Shown here piece by piece: positions 1 through 6,966 of a stretch of DNA of 14,199 nt. Within the stretch, counting starts at the first letter, position 1. The number at the start of each line of letters is the position of its first letter. Made by a program: the position numbers and the translations under genes. The notes below the pieces were generated by a model that had not been told where the DNA came from, made no database searches, and saw only the letters and a program-made list of their open reading frames with translations. The stretch comes from Victivallales bacterium (GTDB lineage Bacteria > Verrucomicrobiota > Lentisphaeria > Oligosphaerales > Lenti-02), in NCBI GenBank assembly GCA_018648945.1, contig JABGQJ010000132.1, forward strand, positions 1 to 14,199, given 5' to 3'.

Positions 1-1
1 A

Positions 2-982
2 AAGAACAACTCCCTGGCCGGGGCCTACATCGCCGACCCGCAGGAACCCATGCTGCCCCTGGACAGCGGGCTGGACGGCGTGTTCGCGGAGATCCTGCAA
101 GGCGCGCGTGGCGAAGACGTCTCCCGTGCCAAGCGGGTGCGCGCCAACCGCAGCTGCATTGAATGGGCACCCCAAACCCACTATGTCGAGCGCCCCGACT
201 TCGTTGCCGTCTCGTGCGCCAGCAGACTGGTCTCCCCCTACTGGAACGACCGCACCTGGATTCCCGGGGAACGGGGCCGGGCCAACGAGCAAGCCAACTG
301 GTCGCAGATCCAACACTGGGCGGTCTGGCGTGACCACTTGCTGGGCTTCGTCGCCCTGCGCTGCCACGCGGATGGCGGAGACCCCGGGACCGAGGATGTC
401 GCTCAGGTGCGCTGGCGCTTCAGCCCGGCCACGCGCGAGCTCACTATCGAGGAGCCGAGCCAGACGGAACGACAGGTCCGATGCAGCCGTCTGCGCACCC
501 GCACGGTGTTGCTCAAGGAGCGCGGCGGCTTCGTCTTCGAGGACATCGATGGCACCGCGGCGACGCACCAGGCGAGAGCGCTCGCGCTGGCGCGTCCCGC
601 GCCGTGGGAGGCAGGCGACCGAGTCGAGGTCGCAACCGACGCCCATCCCGCCAACAGCAGTACGCGCGTCCACATCAAGCCTCTGAACGAAGCCGGAGCC
701 ATGCTCCTGATCGCTCCCGATGGCAAGCACGGGATCCTCTGGGTAGCCAGCCTGGGCCGTCACTTCCGGCAACACCTCCTCGCCCCGCTCCCCGGCGTCC
801 AGGTCCGCCGCTTCGAGCGCAATGTGGAACTCACCCCGCCCCAGGCCAATCGGGAGACGGTCCTCTCGCTGCACGGGGCTGAGAGTGCAACGGCCGAACT
901 GACCAGCCAGAGTCCCCTGAACGCCGACGCCATCCTGGCCGCGCTCCGTTCCGGTTGGGGCCGCGCCGAACGGCATCCCTGA
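2..982 (+). CDS. Uncharacterised protein, C-terminal part (5' end outside window)
   Basis: The reading frame is open from base 2 to the TGA at 980-982, about 326 residues, and continues leftwards out of the window. An internal ATG at 50 has only a weak AGGA (42-45) four bases upstream, so I treat the gene as 5'-truncated rather than starting there. I do not recognise the family. The visible part has no membrane segment. It is rich in Trp, Arg and His in its first third (for example YWNDRTWIPG and HWAVWRD) and then becomes beta-rich, like the sandwich domain at the end of a larger carbohydrate-active or secreted protein. The AraC regulator starts 9 bases after the stop and a sulfatase follows, so it is probably in the same operon and may act on the same sulfated glycan, for example as a lyase or hydrolase accessory domain. 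That function is a guess from context only. Confidence 0.6.
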   Translation, partial: KNNSLAGAYIADPQEPMLPLDSGLDGVFAEILQGARGEDVSRAKRVRANRSCIEWAPQTHYVERPDFVAVSCASRLVSPYWNDRTWIPGERGRANEQANWSQIQHWAVWRDHLLGFVALRCHADGGDPGTEDVAQVRWRFSPATRELTIEEPSQTERQVRCSRLRTRTVLLKERGGFVFEDIDGTAATHQARALALARPAPWEAGDRVEVATDAHPANSSTRVHIKPLNEAGAMLLIAPDGKHGILWVASLGRHFRQHLLAPLPGVQVRRFERNVELTPPQANRETVLSLHGAESATAELTSQSPLNADAILAALRSGWGRAERHP

Positions 983-991
983 GGGCCAGCC

Positions 992-1840
992 ATGCCACCG
1001 GCACACCAAACCGTCAAGCTCGTCTATCCCCGACCGTTGGGACCGCCCTATCTGCTGGCCGGGTTCGTGGACTACCTCTCGTGCAACGGCATGGAGGCCA
1101 TGCACAGCCATAGCTTCTTCCAGGCTGTCCATGTTCTGTCCGGGGGGTTCTCCTTCGACGCCGAGGACCACCGCATCGAGATCGCGGCAGGGCAGACAGG
1201 CATCATCCCCCCCAAGGTGGCGCATCGCTACCAGATTGTCGGGCACGGGGTCTGCCGCACCTTCATGACCAATTTCCAGACGCCATGTCCCGAACACTTG
1301 GGCGAGTCTGCCGAGATCCTCAATGGCGAGCGGGCGGAACGTCTCTGGATCGCCAGCCCCGACGAGGAGCTGGTCGCCTTCGCCCTCGAACAGCTGCGGG
1401 CCGAATGCACCTCGCCTGGCTTGGCCAGCACCGCTGTCACCCAAGCCCTGCTCGACCTCTATCTCGGTGCCATCGCCCGTTCGGCCCAGCGTCGCGACCG
1501 CTCCACGCCAAACGAGCAGCGCATGCGCCATGCCCTGGCCATGATCGAGCGGGAGTACGGTCGCCCTTTGACGCTTGACGAGTTGTCCGATGCCGCCGGG
1601 CTCGGGGTCAGCCGCTTTTCCGAGGTCTTCCGGCAGCACACCGGGCTCTCCCCCATGCGCTACCTGACTGAGTACCGGATCGGCGTGGCGAAGGTCCTGC
1701 TCACGGCGTCTTCCTTCACCATCACCGCCATCGCCGAGCACTTGGGATTCGGCACGATTCAACACTTCAGCCGGACCTTCCGCAACCACACCGGCCTCTC
1801 TCCTTCTGCCTACCGCGCCAATCCCCCTCTGGAGTTGTGA
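992..1840 (+). CDS. AraC-family transcriptional regulator with cupin sensor domain
   Basis: This is a 282-residue one-component regulator of standard AraC/XylS length. Residues about 20-110 form an AraC-type cupin sugar-binding domain: it has the HSH motif at residues 38-40 and a glycine-rich strand pattern ending in IPPKVAHRY. Residues about 178-280 form the double helix-turn-helix DNA-binding domain. The first HTH lies around LDELSDAAGLGVSRFSEVF and the second around ITAIAEHLGFGTIQHFSRTF, followed by the family signature HTGLSPSAYR. The ATG at 992 has GAGG at 981-984, seven bases upstream. The gene lies 9 bases after the upstream gene and its stop touches the sulfatase start, so all three are probably co-transcribed. 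By analogy with other AraC regulators in glycan loci, it likely activates this operon when it binds a sugar released by the pathway. The ligand cannot be read from the sequence. Confidence 0.93.
   Translation: MPPAHQTVKLVYPRPLGPPYLLAGFVDYLSCNGMEAMHSHSFFQAVHVLSGGFSFDAEDHRIEIAAGQTGIIPPKVAHRYQIVGHGVCRTFMTNFQTPCPEHLGESAEILNGERAERLWIASPDEELVAFALEQLRAECTSPGLASTAVTQALLDLYLGAIARSAQRRDRSTPNEQRMRHALAMIEREYGRPLTLDELSDAAGLGVSRFSEVFRQHTGLSPMRYLTEYRIGVAKVLLTASSFTITAIAEHLGFGTIQHFSRTFRNHTGLSPSAYRANPPLEL
1831..1834 (+). promoter_or_regulatory. Ribosome binding site that decides the sulfatase start
   Basis: GGAG lies eight bases before the ATG at 1843 but only two bases before the in-frame GTG at 1837. The spacing favours the ATG. 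The site lies inside the last codons of the AraC gene, so the two genes are likely translationally coupled. Confidence 0.6.
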
Positions 1841-1842
1841 CC

Positions 1843-3261
1843 ATGCGCGCATCCCGTCGCACCAATGTGGTTCTCATCGTGGCCGACGACCTTGGCTACG
1901 GCGATCTCGCCTGCTTCGGCAACCCCATCGTGCGCACCCCAAACCTGGACCGGCTCTGCGAACAAGGCACTGCCCTCACCCAGCACTACGCCGCATCTCC
2001 GCTCTGCGCTCCAGCCCGCGCCGCCCTCCTCACTGGGCGCTACAACCACCGCACCGGTGCCGTGGATGTGCCGTCCAATCGAGGTCTGGACCGCATCTCG
2101 CCACGGGAACGCACCATCGCCGACGAGTTCCAGTCCCAGGGCTACGCCACCGGCATGGTCGGCAAATGGCACAACGGCCTGCATAGCCGCCAGCACCACC
2201 CCAACGCCAAGGGCTTCCGGGAATTCGTCGGGTTCCTCAATGGCGGCATGGACTACTACCAGTGGGTGCTCGACCGCAACGGCCAGACCGAGCTCTTCGA
2301 TGGTCGGTATCTGACCGATGTGTTCACTGACGAAGCCGTCGGCTTCATCCGTCGGCACTCCGACACGCCCTTCTTCCTCTACCTCGCCTACAATGCCCCG
2401 CATGCTCCCCTCCAGGCACCCGAGCCCCTGACCAAGAGCTATCGCCAGCTTGGCACTCTCAGCGAGGAGGTCTGCTGTCTCTACGCCATGATCGAGCAGA
2501 TGGACGCGGGCATCGGTCGCATCCTCGACACCCTCGCGCGTCTGAACTTGGCGGAGGACACGATCGTGCTCTTCACCAGCGACAACGGACCTTGGCTGCG
2601 GGGCGGCTATGCCCGCCACAACGGGCCCTTTCGAGGGGGAAAGGGAGAGGTCTACGAGGGGGGCATCCGGGTGCCCGCCATCCTCCGCTGGCCGAAGGAG
2701 TTGGAGCCGGGACGGACCCTCGATGCTCCCATCCACTGTTGCGACTGGCTGCCCACGCTGCTGGAACTGGCAGGCCTGCGCAGGACCGGCGAGCTGCCTC
2801 TGGATGGCATCCCCCAACGCCGGTATCTCGTCCACGGCAAGCCCATCGGTCCACAACCCCCGCGCTTCTGGCAGCGCAACCGCTACGAGCCCATCGCGCA
2901 CAGCAATGCCGCCATCCGCGAGGACCAATGGAAACTCGTCTGGCCCATGCGCGAGGGAGCGGACCGCAAGGAACCCGAGGACAATGTCTGGTACCAGCGC
3001 GGCCTCATCAGCCCCCACCAGCTCTGCGCCATCGATCCCCACCTGCCCAGTTGGCCCGTCGAACCGCCCTGCCCTCCCCAACTCTACGACCTCGACCGTG
3101 ATCCCGGCGAAGCCACCGACCTCGCCGCCGACCAGCCCGGCCGCATCGCCGCCATGACCGAAGCAGGGGACGACTGGTTCGCCGAAGTCACTGCGGAATG
3201 GCAACAAGCACGCCAGCTGAATCTGACCCCGGACCCGGGATGTCCGGAATCGCCGCGATGA
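1843..3261 (+). CDS. Type I sulfatase (arylsulfatase / N-acetylglucosamine or galactosamine-6-sulfatase-like)
   Basis: This is a 472-residue alkaline-phosphatase-superfamily sulfatase that hydrolyses sulfate esters, probably from a glycan. The active site is complete: metal ligands D15-D16 in [10 protein letters not shown]55 in CAPAR (residues 55-59), which is the Cys-type formylglycine motif, followed by AALLTGR; K108 and H110 in GKWH; H187 in APHAP; D247-N248 in SDNGP; and K267 in [11 protein letters not shown] modifying enzyme (FGE or the radical-SAM anSME) must convert C55 to formylglycine; none is in this window. The protein begins almost directly with the first catalytic strand. I see no signal peptide, and the overlapping AraC gene leaves no room for one, so it is predicted to be cytosolic and to act on imported sulfated sugars. 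The ATG at 1843 is chosen over the GTG at 1837 on ribosome-site spacing. The exact substrate is unknown. Confidence 0.95.
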   Translation: MRASRRTNVVLIVADDLGYGDLACFGNPIVRTPNLDRLCEQGTALTQHYAASPLCAPARAALLTGRYNHRTGAVDVPSNRGLDRISPRERTIADEFQSQGYATGMVGKWHNGLHSRQHHPNAKGFREFVGFLNGGMDYYQWVLDRNGQTELFDGRYLTDVFTDEAVGFIRRHSDTPFFLYLAYNAPHAPLQAPEPLTKSYRQLGTLSEEVCCLYAMIEQMDAGIGRILDTLARLNLAEDTIVLFTSDNGPWLRGGYARHNGPFRGGKGEVYEGGIRVPAILRWPKELEPGRTLDAPIHCCDWLPTLLELAGLRRTGELPLDGIPQRRYLVHGKPIGPQPPRFWQRNRYEPIAHSNAAIREDQWKLVWPMREGADRKEPEDNVWYQRGLISPHQLCAIDPHLPSWPVEPPCPPQLYDLDRDPGEATDLAADQPGRIAAMTEAGDDWFAEVTAEWQQARQLNLTPDPGCPESPR

Positions 3262-3295
3262 CCACCGTCAAGACGGGGCAGAGGAGTTCTCGGCC

Positions 3296-4078
3296 TCAGT
3301 CGGCGGGGCGCAGGCGTGCCAGGGTTGCGTATTGGGTTTCGTGGGCTTCCTTTGCGCCAGCCGTGAGGAAGGAGCAGTCGGCGCCGCAACTGACGAGTTG
3401 GTAGCCCATGTCCAAAGCGGTCTCCAGCAATTCGGGCGTGGTAGCGATGCAACCAGCAGCCTTGCCGGCTTGGCGGGCCGCGTCGGCCATGGCGACCATG
3501 GCCTGGCGGACGCGGTCGTCCTCCAGATAGCTGTCTTGGGCGAGCGGGATGCCGAGATGGAGGCGCAGGTCGCCGGGACTGAAAAAGAGCATGTCGATAT
3601 CGGGCACAGCGGCGATGGCGGCGGCGTTGGCCACTGCTTCCGGGGTCTCGATCTGGGCGATGATGTAGGGCGGCTGTTCGGTAATGTAGTCGAGCCCCCA
3701 CTTGTCGATGACCCGGCGGCCGCCCATGGAGCGGTTGCCGCGCGGCGGGAAGCGCAGGGACCGGGCAATGTGCTCGGCTTCCTCGGCGGTGTTGACCATG
3801 GGTACCATCAAGGCGGTGGGGGCGAGGTCGGCGAAGGGGCCAAGCACCGAGTAGTCATGTCCCGGCACGCGCACCACACTCGCCACCCCGACCACGTCGG
3901 CGGCCCGCACCGCATGGCGCATGGTTGCCAGGTCCAGTTCGCCGTGCTGCCCGCACAACCACACGAAATCCCACCCTCGACAGATTCCCTCGACGATACT
4001 GGGGGCGCCGTATACCACGGCCAGCCCCAACACGACATCGCCTTGCTCCAGGCGTTCTCGGAGTTTGCTTGGGTCCAT
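3296..4078 (-). CDS. HpcH/HpaI-family aldolase (class II, 2-oxo-acid aldolase-like)
   Basis: This is a 260-residue protein of the HpcH/HpaI/citrate lyase TIM-barrel family. Members cleave 4-hydroxy-2-oxo acids (such as 4-hydroxy-2-oxoheptanedioate or 2-keto-3-deoxy-glucarate) to pyruvate plus an aldehyde, using a divalent metal. Family landmarks are H45 in GQHGE, R70 in VRVPG, the [11 protein letters not shown] run at about 92-102, [10 protein letters not shown] at 111-120, metal ligand E144 in QIETPEA and metal ligand D170 in FFSPGDL. The residue corresponding to the catalytic Asp42 of E. coli HpaI is Cys42 here, and the neighbouring Glu is Gln44, so the chemistry may differ from the classic enzyme. 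The start at 4078 has AGGAG eight bases upstream; an in-frame ATG at 4159 lacks this support. The gene converges on the sulfatase (34-base gap) and is divergent from the RpiB-GlyA gene. I cannot assign a specific substrate. Confidence 0.9.
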   Translation of the reverse strand: MDPSKLRERLEQGDVVLGLAVVYGAPSIVEGICRGWDFVWLCGQHGELDLATMRHAVRAADVVGVASVVRVPGHDYSVLGPFADLAPTALMVPMVNTAEEAEHIARSLRFPPRGNRSMGGRRVIDKWGLDYITEQPPYIIAQIETPEAVANAAAIAAVPDIDMLFFSPGDLRLHLGIPLAQDSYLEDDRVRQAMVAMADAARQAGKAAGCIATTPELLETALDMGYQLVSCGADCSFLTAGAKEAHETQYATLARLRPAD

Positions 4079-4086
4079 CTTTCGGT

Positions 4087-4091
4087 CTCCT
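4087..4091 (-). promoter_or_regulatory. Ribosome binding site of the HpaI-like aldolase
   Basis: Read on the - strand this is AGGAG, with an eight-base spacer to the ATG at 4078. It decides that start over the longer in-frame ATG at 4159. Confidence 0.7.
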
Positions 4092-4105
4092 CGTGTGACT
4101 CTTTC

Positions 4106-4124
4106 CCTCGCCGCAAGGCGGAGG
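4106..4124. other. Small hairpin in the divergent intergenic region
   Basis: CCTC-GCC (4106-4112), a GCAA loop (4113-4116), then GGC, one bulged G (4120) and GAGG (4121-4124). The stem has seven pairs with a GNRA-type loop when read on the + strand. On the - strand it would lie in the leader of the aldolase mRNA, 27 bases before the start. No T-tract follows on either side, so it is not a terminator. Its role is unknown and it may be chance in GC-rich DNA. Confidence 0.3.
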
Positions 4125-4140
4125 CATCCAGGGCGCACTC

Positions 4141-4168
4141 TTGCGTCCCATCCAGGCAAGGGTACATT
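4141..4168 (+). promoter_or_regulatory. Possible sigma70-type promoter for the RpiB-GlyA / TRAP operon
   Basis: TTGCGT (4141-4146) and TACATT (4163-4168) are separated by 16 bases. They match the consensus boxes at 3/6 and 4/6 positions. The predicted start would give a leader of about 50 bases. Support is weak and rests on position in the divergent gap between two oppositely transcribed genes. Confidence 0.25.
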
Positions 4169-4182
4169 TCAGACCTACAACG

Positions 4183-4192
4183 TGATCGATCA
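4183..4192. promoter_or_regulatory. Perfect 10-base palindrome, possible operator
   Basis: TGATCGATCA is a perfect palindrome 33 bases before the RpiB-GlyA start. It lies just downstream of the candidate promoter, in a region from which both divergent genes could be controlled. The hexamer AACGTG occurs at 4179-4184, partly overlapping it, and again at 4205-4210. No specific regulator can be named. Confidence 0.3.
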
Positions 4193-4225
4193 TACACCCC
4201 CATTAACGTGGTAGCGAGACTTCCT

Positions 4226-5956
4226 ATGAGCCAATGTCAGTGTTCTTCCTGTTCCTGCACCCCAAAGTGTGTTGGCATCGCCGCGGATCACGGCGGTTTG
4301 GACCGCAAATCCCTAGTCAAGGAACAACTGGCAGCCCAAGGCATCGAGGTCCGCGATTTCGGCGCTGACAGCTGCGATCCGCAGGACGACTACCCCGACT
4401 TCGCCGCCAAGCTGGCTCAAGCCCAGGTGAAGGGCGAGATCTGCTGCGGCATCCTGATCTGCCGCAGCGGCATCGGCATGTCCATTGCCGCCAACCGCTT
4501 CCATGGCGTACGCGCAGCTTTGGCGGAGACGGTGGCGAACGCCAAGATGAGTCGGCAACACAACGATGCCAATGTGCTGGTGACCGGCGGCGAGGACATG
4601 ACCGACGACGAAACGACCGAGGTCGTGCAGGCCTGGCTGGGAGAGGCTTTCAGCGGCGACGAACGGCATGCCCGCCGCCTCGACAAGCTGGAGGCCCTGA
4701 CCCACGACGAGAACGCCGCCGTGCGCGCTGTCGATCCCGAGATCGCCGCCATGCTGGATGCGGAAATCGACCGCCAGGACCGCGGCCTGGAACTGATCGC
4801 CAGCGAGAACTTCGCCAGCGCCGCCGTGCGCGCGGCCTGTGGCTCGGTGATGACCAACAAGTATGCCGAGGGCTATCCCGGCAAGCGTTACTACAACGGC
4901 TGCGTGCATGTGGACGAGGCCGAGAGCATGGCCATCGAGCGCGCCTGCGAGCTGTTCGGGGCCGAGGGCGCCAACGTGCAGCCCCACTCCGGCAGCCAGG
5001 CCAATATGGCCGTCTACTTTGCCCTGCTGCAGCCGGGCGACACGGTCCTCGGCATGAGCCTCGACCACGGTGGGCACCTCACCCATGGGCACAAGGTCAA
5101 CTTCAGCGGCAAGCTCTACAACTTCGAGGCCTATGGAGTCGATCCCGAGAGCGAAGTGCTCGACTACGATGCCATCGCCAAACAGGCCCGCGAATGCAAG
5201 CCCAAGATGCTCCTGGCCGGCGCCAGCGCCTACCCGCGCTTCTTCGACTTCCCCGCCCTGCGGGCCATCGCCGATGAAGTGGGCGCGTACCTGATGGTCG
5301 ATATGGCCCACGTGGCCGGCCTGGTCGCTGGCGGGGTCCACCCGAACCCCGTGCCCTACTGCGACGTGGTCACCACCACCACCCACAAAACGCTCCGGGG
5401 GCCCCGTGGCGGCATGATCCTGGCCAAGGCCGATCTGATGAAGAAGATCAACTCCCAGGTCTTCCCCGGCATCCAGGGCGGTCCACTGATGCACGTCATT
5501 GCCGCGAAGGCGATCTGCTTCAAGGAAGCCATGGCGCCCGAGTTCACAGCCTATCAGCAGCAGGTCGTCAAGAACGCTGCCGTGCTGGCCGATTCGCTCA
5601 CCCAGCAGGGCTTCCGGATCGTCTCCGGCGGCACGGACAACCACCTGATGCTGGTGGACATGCGCCCCAAGGGCATCACCGGCAAGATCGCGGCTACCGC
5701 GCTCGACAAGGCCGACATCACGGTCAACAAAAACATGATCCCCTTCGATCCGGAGAGCCCCTTCGTGACCAGCGGCATCCGCGTTGGCTCACCGGCGGTG
5801 ACCACCCGCGGAATGAAGGAGGCCGAGATGGTAAAGATCGCCGAACTGATCGCCAAGGTGATCGACCATATCGATGATGAGTCCATGCCTGAGAAGGTTG
5901 CCGAGGAGGTCCTGGAACTGACCCGGACCTTCCCATTGCCCCAGTTCATCGCCTAG
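4226..5956 (+). CDS. rpiB-glyA: Fused ribose-5-phosphate isomerase B / serine hydroxymethyltransferase
   Basis: This is a 576-residue bifunctional protein. Residues 16-155 are an RpiB domain (interconverts ribose-5-P and ribulose-5-P). It shows ADHGG near the start, the catalytic Cys79 in [13 protein letters not shown] (usually CGTGIG) and HNDANVL. Residues about 158-576 are a complete PLP-dependent SHMT (serine + THF to glycine + methylene-THF), with [22 protein letters not shown], the PLP Lys388 in [14 protein letters not shown], and [13 protein letters not shown]. The first 15 residues carry five Cys (C4, C6, C9, C11, C15) and belong to neither domain. The frame stays open far upstream, but that stretch is antisense to the aldolase, and the ATG at 4226 just precedes the first RpiB strand. 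There is no clear Shine-Dalgarno, so the exact start is less certain. The lipoprotein gene follows after 22 bases, probably in the same operon. Separate rpiB and glyA genes are neighbours in Bacillus, so fusion is plausible. Confidence 0.95.
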   Translation: MSQCQCSSCSCTPKCVGIAADHGGLDRKSLVKEQLAAQGIEVRDFGADSCDPQDDYPDFAAKLAQAQVKGEICCGILICRSGIGMSIAANRFHGVRAALAETVANAKMSRQHNDANVLVTGGEDMTDDETTEVVQAWLGEAFSGDERHARRLDKLEALTHDENAAVRAVDPEIAAMLDAEIDRQDRGLELIASENFASAAVRAACGSVMTNKYAEGYPGKRYYNGCVHVDEAESMAIERACELFGAEGANVQPHSGSQANMAVYFALLQPGDTVLGMSLDHGGHLTHGHKVNFSGKLYNFEAYGVDPESEVLDYDAIAKQARECKPKMLLAGASAYPRFFDFPALRAIADEVGAYLMVDMAHVAGLVAGGVHPNPVPYCDVVTTTTHKTLRGPRGGMILAKADLMKKINSQVFPGIQGGPLMHVIAAKAICFKEAMAPEFTAYQQQVVKNAAVLADSLTQQGFRIVSGGTDNHLMLVDMRPKGITGKIAATALDKADITVNKNMIPFDPESPFVTSGIRVGSPAVTTRGMKEAEMVKIAELIAKVIDHIDDESMPEKVAEEVLELTRTFPLPQFIA

Positions 5957-5978
5957 GGATAGGCACAGGAAGCCCCAC

Positions 5979-6956
5979 ATGAATCGCGTTGCCTGTCTTA
6001 TCGTAGCGTCCGTTCTACTACTGGTTGGTTGCTCGCGCAAGGAGGGCAAGGACAAGACGACGTTTGCCAACGTTGGCACGGGTGGTGTCACCGGGGTCTA
6101 CTACCAAGTGGGCCAGGCCATCATGAAGGTGATGAACGAGCGCACCGGTGACACGGGTGTGAAGATCACGGCCGAGGCAACTGGCGGCTCGGTTGTCAAC
6201 ATCAACGCGATCCTGAGCGGCGATATGGATGTGGGGATCTGTCAGTCCGACCGCCAGTACCAGGCCTACAATGGCTTGGGCGAATGGAAGGCGAAGGGCC
6301 CCCAGAAGGCGCTCCGGTCCATCTGTAGCTTCCATTTCGAGGCCATCACCTTCGTCGTCACCGAAGCCAGCGGCATTCGCACGCTGGCCGATGTGAAGGG
6401 GAAGATCATCAATGTGGGCAACCCCGGTTCCGGCCAGCGGCAGAACGCGATCGACATCTTCCGCTTCGTGGGCATCGATCCCGAGAAGGACTTCAAGGCC
6501 GAGGGCCTGAAGGCCTCGGAAGCCCCCAAGGTTCTGCAGGATGGCCAGATCGATGGCTTCTTCTACACCGTCGGGCATCCAGCGGCAGCGATCATGGAAG
6601 CGGTCAGCGGGCGCCGGGCCGTGCGCTTCGTGCCGATCACGGGCATGGAGGCCTTCATCGAGAAGCGTCCCTACTACGCCTCGACCAAGATCCCCATGAA
6701 GGTGTACTTCAAGGACGGCAACAAGGAAGATGTGACCACCATCGGCATGTTGGCGACCCTGGTCACCAACGAGAAGGCCGACGAGAAGATGGTCTATGAC
6801 CTGACCAAGGGCATCTTCGAGAATCTGGAACGCATCCGCGAACTGCACGAAGCGTTCCGCGGACTTGACGCGAAGGCCATGGCGAACCAAGGGAACACAA
6901 TTCCCCGCCACCCGGGTGCCGAGCGGTACTTCCGGGAAGCCGGATTCCTGAAGTAA
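5979..6956 (+). CDS. TAXI-family TRAP transporter solute-binding lipoprotein
   Basis: This is a 325-residue substrate-binding subunit of a TRAP-TAXI importer. A lipoprotein signal peptide covers residues 1-17 with lipobox LLVG-C and lipidated Cys18, so the mature protein is anchored facing the periplasm. The fold starts at about residue 29 with the family pattern FANVGTGGVTGVYYQVG. Later landmarks are the SGDMDVGICQSD segment, the VGNPGSGQRQNAIDIF segment and the DGFFYTVGHPAAAI segment. All are typical of the TAXI (NMT1-like) type II binding fold. AGGAAG at 5967-5972 lies six bases before the ATG. The gene sits 22 bases after RpiB-GlyA and 10 bases before the permease. TAXI substrates are poorly known (glutamate and some dicarboxylates are reported for relatives); the sequence does not settle the ligand here. 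Confidence 0.95.
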   Translation: MNRVACLIVASVLLLVGCSRKEGKDKTTFANVGTGGVTGVYYQVGQAIMKVMNERTGDTGVKITAEATGGSVVNINAILSGDMDVGICQSDRQYQAYNGLGEWKAKGPQKALRSICSFHFEAITFVVTEASGIRTLADVKGKIINVGNPGSGQRQNAIDIFRFVGIDPEKDFKAEGLKASEAPKVLQDGQIDGFFYTVGHPAAAIMEAVSGRRAVRFVPITGMEAFIEKRPYYASTKIPMKVYFKDGNKEDVTTIGMLATLVTNEKADEKMVYDLTKGIFENLERIRELHEAFRGLDAKAMANQGNTIPRHPGAERYFREAGFLK

Positions 6957-6966
6957 CAAGGAGCCT

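Noticed and set aside
1810..3207. Long - strand open frame of 465 residues opposite the sulfatase
   Set aside because: The + strand sulfatase has a full set of active-site motifs. The antisense frame has no recognisable motif and arises from GC-rich codon use.
3262..3295. Bidirectional terminator between the convergent sulfatase and aldolase genes
   Set aside because: The 34-base gap shows no convincing stem-loop or T-tract on either strand.
3332..4225. Upstream extension of the RpiB-GlyA frame by 298 codons
   Set aside because: This part is antisense to the HpaI-like aldolase, which has clear motifs and a ribosome site. The RpiB domain begins just after the ATG at 4226.
4313..5644. 443-residue - strand frame opposite RpiB-GlyA
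   Set aside because: It is a shadow of a strongly conserved two-domain enzyme, with no motifs of its own.
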